A stretch of DNA of 64,000 nt from Brachypterus glaber (lineage: Eukaryota; Arthropoda; Insecta; Coleoptera; Kateretidae). The notes beneath the pieces are model-generated. The model worked only from the letters and a program-made list of their open reading frames with translations, was not told the DNA's origin and made no database searches. The first letter of the stretch is position 1, and the number at the start of each line of letters is the position of its first letter. Position numbers and translations under genes: made by a program. The stretch spans positions 15,083,589 through 15,147,588 of the forward strand of contig OY294048.1 of assembly GCA_958510825.1 (NCBI GenBank), in the 5' to 3' direction. This document shows, piece by piece, positions 59,455 through 64,000 of this stretch.

Positions 59455-60913
59455 CACACGTTTCATATATTTTTATATGTAATATACCGAATATGGAGGT
59501 GTATTAGCGGGACTATTTTTTGAAACAATTTTTTAACAATTTAAATCTTCAAAAGTAATTTGAATAAATATTTAATAATAATTAATTTGATGTTAATATA
59601 TTTTGAAACAATAAATTTGTTTTTGAAATTTCTGATTTTTGGAATAAAAAATAATTTAAATTCGTTACATTTTATTAATATTGAATAAAAATAAGCTAAT
59701 AAGACATAAAAATTGCATTAATTTTCCATTTTATTTGATATTTTGTTATAATATTACATTATCAAGCTTGTCATATCGATAACCCCAAGCAACAAAGCCG
59801 TAACTCATATATTGTCATTTTTCACGACAGCTAAATTTCTAAAATATATTTTTTTGTTATTTAAGGGTGGCTAAATGATTGAAGTGGAAAAGGAAGCCAT
59901 GCGATACGTCATTTGAAAGCTTATAAAATTCTCTATTTAACTGTATTTATTGTTTATTTATTGTTTGTTTCTGAAAATATTCAAGTTTAAAATTTTTTAC
60001 TTTAGTGTTTTTAGGTAAAATTTTGGTTAAAATGGCCTGTGGAGAAATCTGAGTAGTACCACCATGTGTGTCTTTTTTCAAGGCGTTTACCTATGAGTAT
60101 AACTCAAAATGGGTCTAACTTGAGTTACGTCCTTGTTGCTTGGGAGTGTCGATATCAAAGAACTAGAAAACGGGTATAAATTCGATTTTCTGGTATATAT
60201 TCGAGACGAAAATATCCTGTCGTTATGGTAATGCCTTATTTTTTATTGGTTGAAACCGATATTATGATAGTTGAAAAAATATTCATAAAAATATTTCCAG
60301 CTCAATCCCAGGCTCTCAAGTACACAACGCTGTCCCAGATCCCACAAAAAAAATCTCTATATAATTTATAATGTAATTTGCGAACAATATATAATTTTAC
60401 ATATGCTATGTATTTTGCCGCGATCTATTTACATTTATGTTGGTAATTTTGTTGCCAACTTAAAGTTCTGCAAATTCTTTACAGGCGTGAGGTAAATAAG
60501 TTCCAATCATTAATACTTTATTATTGAAATTGTGAGACTATAGTTTCATTTTCATCGAAAATTTTCCCTATGCATAGCCATGTTTAAAAATGTAGTAGGT
60601 GAAGATTGCACACTGAAGGTTTATAGACGATGACGCACCATGACTCATTTTTATTAAATTAATTTAGGAAAAAAAGTATTATGTTCATCTGTTTTATTCT
60701 GGAAAATTTTACCAAAAACCATTTGTGCGTAAAAATTAACCGGAAAATTCGAAAACCTACAGAAAACCACGTTCGTTTATTTTCTTTGTTGTTTCAAAAA
60801 ATATCTGTATTACTTTTGCTATGGCAATTCTTAGAAATTATATTTAGCTCTCGAAAAACAAGTTGAGACTGTAAAAAGTTTTATGTTACTCAAAATTGAA
60901 ATTGACAAATATT
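59455..60913. other. Intergenic AT-rich DNA
   Basis: A fragment of the mariner-type MITE (GATACGTCATTTGAAAGCTT, ATTCTCTATTTAACTGTAT) is at about 59898-59955. No gene or further clear element is seen. Confidence 0.5.
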
Positions 60914-61177
60914 ACACAGGCCCACAAAAAAAAGTACCCTGAACTTTTGACTTGAGGTCTATTCTTATGTATTTTTCATCGCTGGATCCAAATCCGAAGT
61001 CAGATTAAGGCGTTTTCCAGTGATTTTTCGAGAAAATTTCAAAAACATGATTTTTTATGTTTTTTTGGAATAAAAAAAAACGGAAAATGATAAAACTAAT
61101 CTGACTTTAAATTTGAATTCTACGGATCAAAATACATCGAAAACACATTTATTTTTCTTTTCACGAGATTTTGACCC

Positions 61178-61428
61178 TGATAGGATATGATGAACCTATA
61201 CAAGACTCTGTTACTGTAAAAATAAATAGAATAATTTATTTTGATAAGACTTTTTAACTATATTGATTGACAGTTCTATTAAATTGACAAATTAAAATAT
61301 TATTATATAAATACCATGCCAACGACATGTCATTATGCAGGTGGCTAGGCACTGACACCACACCGACCTGATCCTGATATGACATGGCGCTAACACTAAA
61401 ACTAAAAACTAATAAACATTCCTCAACA
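61178..61428 (-). repeat. 3' LTR of the BEL/Pao element
   Basis: TG...CA borders, 251 bp, with AATAAA-type words. It is identical by eye to 63357-63607. Confidence 0.95.
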
Positions 61429-61460
61429 TTCTTCCCGGCAGTATTGGTAACAACTACTTT

Positions 61461-62810
61461 TTAAATTTCCAAAATGCACAGTTTTGCAACTGGTCTTCTT
61501 AATACCATCTTATTGGCCAATTGCACATCTGCAGTCCTTACTTTTCCATCTTTTCCTGGAAATAGCCGTATGACTATACCTTTTGGCCACGTATTTCTGG
61601 GCCCATTAGGATCTACAATTATCACCATGTCGTTAATTTTAACATTTTTCTGATCTTTATGCCATTTTGACCGTTTTACTAGGAAAGGCATGTATTCTTG
61701 GGACCATCTCTTCCAGAACATGTCGGCAAGTTTCTGTGCTGCTTTCCATTTTCCCAACAGCATAAGATCTTGATCATTAGAGCTAACACATGGAAGTGTT
61801 GCACAGTTCGGTCCAATTAAAAAATGGTTTGGAGTTAATGCTTCAAAATCATCTGAATCGCAAGACACGTGAGTTAGTGGTCGGCTGTTTAAAACATTTT
61901 CAGCCTCTGCAAATACCGTTCTTAGTACATACTCTTGGGGATAACGAGACAATAATATTTCCTTCATAATCTTCTTAATACTTTGAATAAGTCTTTCCCA
62001 TGCTCCGCCCATGAAAGGAGCAGCTGGGGGATTAAAATACCACTTTATACCCTTTAATGAACAAAAGTTTTTAATTTCTGTTTGTTGCAACCTTTTTAAA
62101 GCTTCCTGAAGTTCCTTATCTGCTGATTTAAAATTTCCTCCATTATCACTATATATTTCTAATGGGGGTCCCCTTCTACAAACAAACTGTCGCATAACAT
62201 GAATAAAACCATTTGTGCTTAAATCGTGAGCTATTTCTAAATGTACTGCACGGGTTACCATGCAGGTAAATATTACACCATATCGTTTTTCGTGACTTCG
62301 TTTGACAGTTACTAAGATTGGCCCAAAATAATCTACGCCAGTCTTAATAAAGGCACGTACTGTTGGTTCAATTCTACAACTAGGCAATTGACCCATTATA
62401 GGAACCTTTGGTGCTACTTTTCTATTTTTGCATACCTGACATTTTGCCCAAACACTTTTTACTGCTTGCCTCATTCTTAAAATCCAAAACTTCTGTCTTA
62501 AGCTATTGATTACAGTTTCTTGTCCATGATGAAAAACTTGTTCATGATAATGCTGTATGATTAAATATGTTACTCTGTGATCTGGACTTAAAATAATAGG
62601 CGATTTGACATATTCTTGGGCTTCTACTAGATTTTGTAAGCGACCATTTAGACGAATGATTCCATCTTGGTCTAATTTAGGTGACAGTGCATAAAGTCTA
62701 CTTTCCTTATTTACTGCAATATTTCTTTTAAGACAACTTATTTCTTCATTAAAATTTTCCTGTTGTATCTTCCGGTATATTATCTTTTCTGCCTCTACTA
62801 ATTCTTCCAA
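61461..62810 (-). CDS. BEL/Pao integrase with C-terminal DUF5641-like domain
   Basis: About 449 residues. The N-terminal part has an HHCC zinc-binding domain (HYHEQVFHHGQETVINSLRQ, then CQVCKN). The catalytic core follows with the D, D, E residues in GVDYFGP, YSDNGGNF and GGAWERLIQS. The last 100 residues (WKRWSQEYMPFL, GDMV-like NDMVIIVD, WPKGIVIRLFPGKDGKVRTA) match the DUF5641 end typical of BEL/Pao pol. The enzyme inserts element DNA into the host genome. The frame is not itself an independent gene: it continues from the RNase H part upstream, with one TGA between. The listed first codon is TTG, so no true start is claimed. Confidence 0.95.
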   Translation of the reverse strand: MEELVEAEKIIYRKIQQENFNEEISCLKRNIAVNKESRLYALSPKLDQDGIIRLNGRLQNLVEAQEYVKSPIILSPDHRVTYLIIQHYHEQVFHHGQETVINSLRQKFWILRMRQAVKSVWAKCQVCKNRKVAPKVPIMGQLPSCRIEPTVRAFIKTGVDYFGPILVTVKRSHEKRYGVIFTCMVTRAVHLEIAHDLSTNGFIHVMRQFVCRRGPPLEIYSDNGGNFKSADKELQEALKRLQQTEIKNFCSLKGIKWYFNPPAAPFMGGAWERLIQSIKKIMKEILLSRYPQEYVLRTVFAEAENVLNSRPLTHVSCDSDDFEALTPNHFLIGPNCATLPCVSSNDQDLMLLGKWKAAQKLADMFWKRWSQEYMPFLVKRSKWHKDQKNVKINDMVIIVDPNGPRNTWPKGIVIRLFPGKDGKVRTADVQLANKMVLRRPVAKLCILEI

Positions 62811-62819
62811 GTCTAGTTC

Positions 62820-63299
62820 TCATTTCTTTCTTTCTGACTTATTTTTTACTTGACAATTCTTTGTAAATCTTAGCATCCAAGCAGTTGATCTCAATAGAAT
62901 AGTCCATTTTGATATATTTTCTGGAGATGGTATTGGTATGACAAGCTTTTTTACAGCTATACAGACAAACTCCTTTCTTTCCTCCAGTACTATATTTTCT
63001 GTCTTAGGTTGATCTAAGTTCCAAGTTTCTATAGATTGGTGTAAAAATTTAGGACCATACAGCCATCTACTATCCTTTGAAAAATCTAGATTTCGTTTTC
63101 TTTTTGTTGCTTCATCGGCTACATTCTCGTTTGTGCTGACATAGTACCAGTCAGTTGATCTAGTTAGTGTTTGTATTTCACCTAAGCGTTGACCCACAAA
63201 TACCTTAAATCGATGAGCTTCCGACTTAATCCAGTATAGAACCGTCTTCGAATCAGTCCAATAAAAAACATTTCGTACATTGATTTTAAGATTTTTCAA
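62820..63299 (-). CDS. BEL/Pao RNase H fragment ending in a TGA
   Basis: About 159 residues with FYWTDSKTVLYWI (an RNase H active-site Asp), FVGQRLGEIQ and NVADEATK, the typical BEL/Pao RNase H end and linker to integrase. The upstream part is cut off at about 63300. TGA at 62822-62820 interrupts a frame that is otherwise continuous into the integrase. Confidence 0.9.
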   Translation of the reverse strand: MKNLKINVRNVFYWTDSKTVLYWIKSEAHRFKVFVGQRLGEIQTLTRSTDWYYVSTNENVADEATKRKRNLDFSKDSRWLYGPKFLHQSIETWNLDQPKTENIVLEERKEFVCIAVKKLVIPIPSPENISKWTILLRSTAWMLRFTKNCQVKNKSERKK

Positions 63300-63306
63300 T
63301 AGGTAA

Positions 63307-63347
63307 TAGATGGCTGTATGGTCCTAAATTTTTACACCAATCTATAG
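63307..63347 (+). repeat. Inverted 41-bp copy of the element's own RNase H region
   Basis: TAGATGGCTGTATGGTCCTA and the following 21 bases are the exact reverse complement of 63029-63069. The fragment lies where the primer-binding site and leader should be, next to the 5' LTR. Confidence 0.93.
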
Positions 63348-63356
63348 AAGGACCAT

Positions 63357-63607
63357 TGATAGGATATGATGAACCTATACAAGACTCTGTTACTGTAAAA
63401 ATAAATAGAATAATTTATTTTGATAAGACTTTTTAACTATATTGATTGACAGTTCTATTAAATTGACAAATTAAAATATTATTATATAAATACCATGCCA
63501 ACGACATGTCATTATGCAGGTGGCTAGGCACTGACACCACACCGACCTGATCCTGATATGACATGGCGCTAACACTAAAACTAAAAACTAATAAACATTC
63601 CTCAACA
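63357..63607 (-). repeat. 5' LTR of the BEL/Pao element
   Basis: 251 bp, identical by eye to the other LTR; followed by the GACCC target copy. Confidence 0.95.
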
Positions 63608-64000
63608 GACCCTTGCAGTGCTTTGTAGCAGCGCAAGGGCAATTTTGGCGATTCTGAGGTGTTTTTTAAGGTTAGAGCCAAACCAAGACCCGTTGGGCCA
63701 ATTCTGGTGGCGGATTCGGATTCAGCGTATCAAAATACATAGAAATATATACCTCTCATCTCCAGATCAAGATACTTTTTCTTGTTCGGCTGTTATACAA
63801 AAACCACAAAAAACCATGTTTTTTGCATTTTTTTCGAAAAAGCACTGGGAAACGCCTTAATCTGACTTCGGATTTGGATTCAGCGATGAAAAATACATAA
63901 GAATAGACCTGTCTCGTCAAAAGTTTAGGGTACTTTTTTATTTTGTGGCCTATTTTATTTGTTGATTATTAAATGATTTACTAACTTTGTCCTTCTCTAA

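Larger units (their letters stand above)
61178..63607 (-). mobile_element. BEL/Pao LTR retrotransposon, internally deleted
   Basis: Two 251-bp direct repeats (61178-61428 and 63357-63607), beginning TGATAGGATATG and ending CCTCAACA, are identical by eye. The flanks are GACCC at 61173-61177 and at 63608-63612, a 5-bp duplication. Between them is only 1.9 kb, encoding part of RNase H and the integrase on the minus strand. Gag, protease and RT are missing. A purine-rich stretch (GCCGGGAAGAA) precedes the 3' LTR. A primer-binding site is not evident next to the 5' LTR, where an inverted fragment lies instead. Confidence 0.95.
60914..63950. mobile_element. Foldback element split by a BEL/Pao insertion
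   Basis: GGCCCACAAAAAAAAGTACC, then CTATTCTTATGTATTTTTCA, CCAAATCCGAAGTCAGATTA, AGGCGTTT at the left is mirrored on the right from about 63850 to 63950 (TAATCTGACTTCGGATTTGG, TGAAAAATACATAAGAATAG, TTTTGTGGCC). Taking out the LTR element leaves about 600 bp of foldback. A related end lies near 40665. Confidence 0.85.

Overview
The window is AT-rich nuclear DNA of an animal, most likely an insect; a beetle is plausible but not proven. The evidence is four protein-coding genes with insect-style introns, insect-type start contexts, Jockey, CR1-like and BEL/Pao retroelements, tRNA-derived SINEs, and a very dense population of short inverted-repeat (MITE or foldback) elements. No CRISPR array, operon or prokaryotic gene is present, and I found no functional tRNA or rRNA gene.

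Genes, left to right. (1) 4522-5478 (-): an intronless type II Hsp40/DnaJ protein like Drosophila DnaJ-1. (2) 12747-16754 (+): the last two coding exons of an ankyrin-repeat protein whose upstream exons I could not find. (3) 30060-36545 (-): a complete four-exon DNAJC22 ortholog (Drosophila wurst), with an N-terminal TM2 region, several membrane segments and a C-terminal J domain. (4) 42183-57752 (+): a complete CCDC102A ortholog in nine coding exons (525 aa by my splice reconstruction), with an extra alternative exon near the 3' end that would change the C-terminus. All exon phases join cleanly. Genes 1 and 3 are both Hsp70 co-chaperones but of unrelated types, so their proximity need not mean anything.

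The rest is mostly transposable elements. 1-4000 holds MITEs and a 5'-truncated Jockey element. 5734-8149 is a large foldback carrying a mariner-type MITE and a SINE. 9-11.4 kb holds two tandem duplications. 13-29 kb is a nested MITE field (several with 8-bp, TA or TAA target duplications), two kinds of SINE and several near-perfect hairpins. The introns of DNAJC22 and CCDC102A are packed with MITEs, minisatellites, duplicated segments and dead non-LTR fragments. 60.9-63.95 kb is a foldback interrupted by a young BEL/Pao element. That element has LTRs identical by eye and a 5-bp target duplication, but it lacks gag, protease and RT, and its RNase H/integrase frame has one in-frame stop.

The most informative signals are a 61-97 bp palindromic hAT-type family caught in three insertions with perfect 8-bp duplications, one with a paralogous empty site in the window; the internally rearranged BEL/Pao copy; a duplicated splice acceptor in DNAJC22; and the alternative C-terminus of CCDC102A. 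I did not find a convincing new biological system beyond these.
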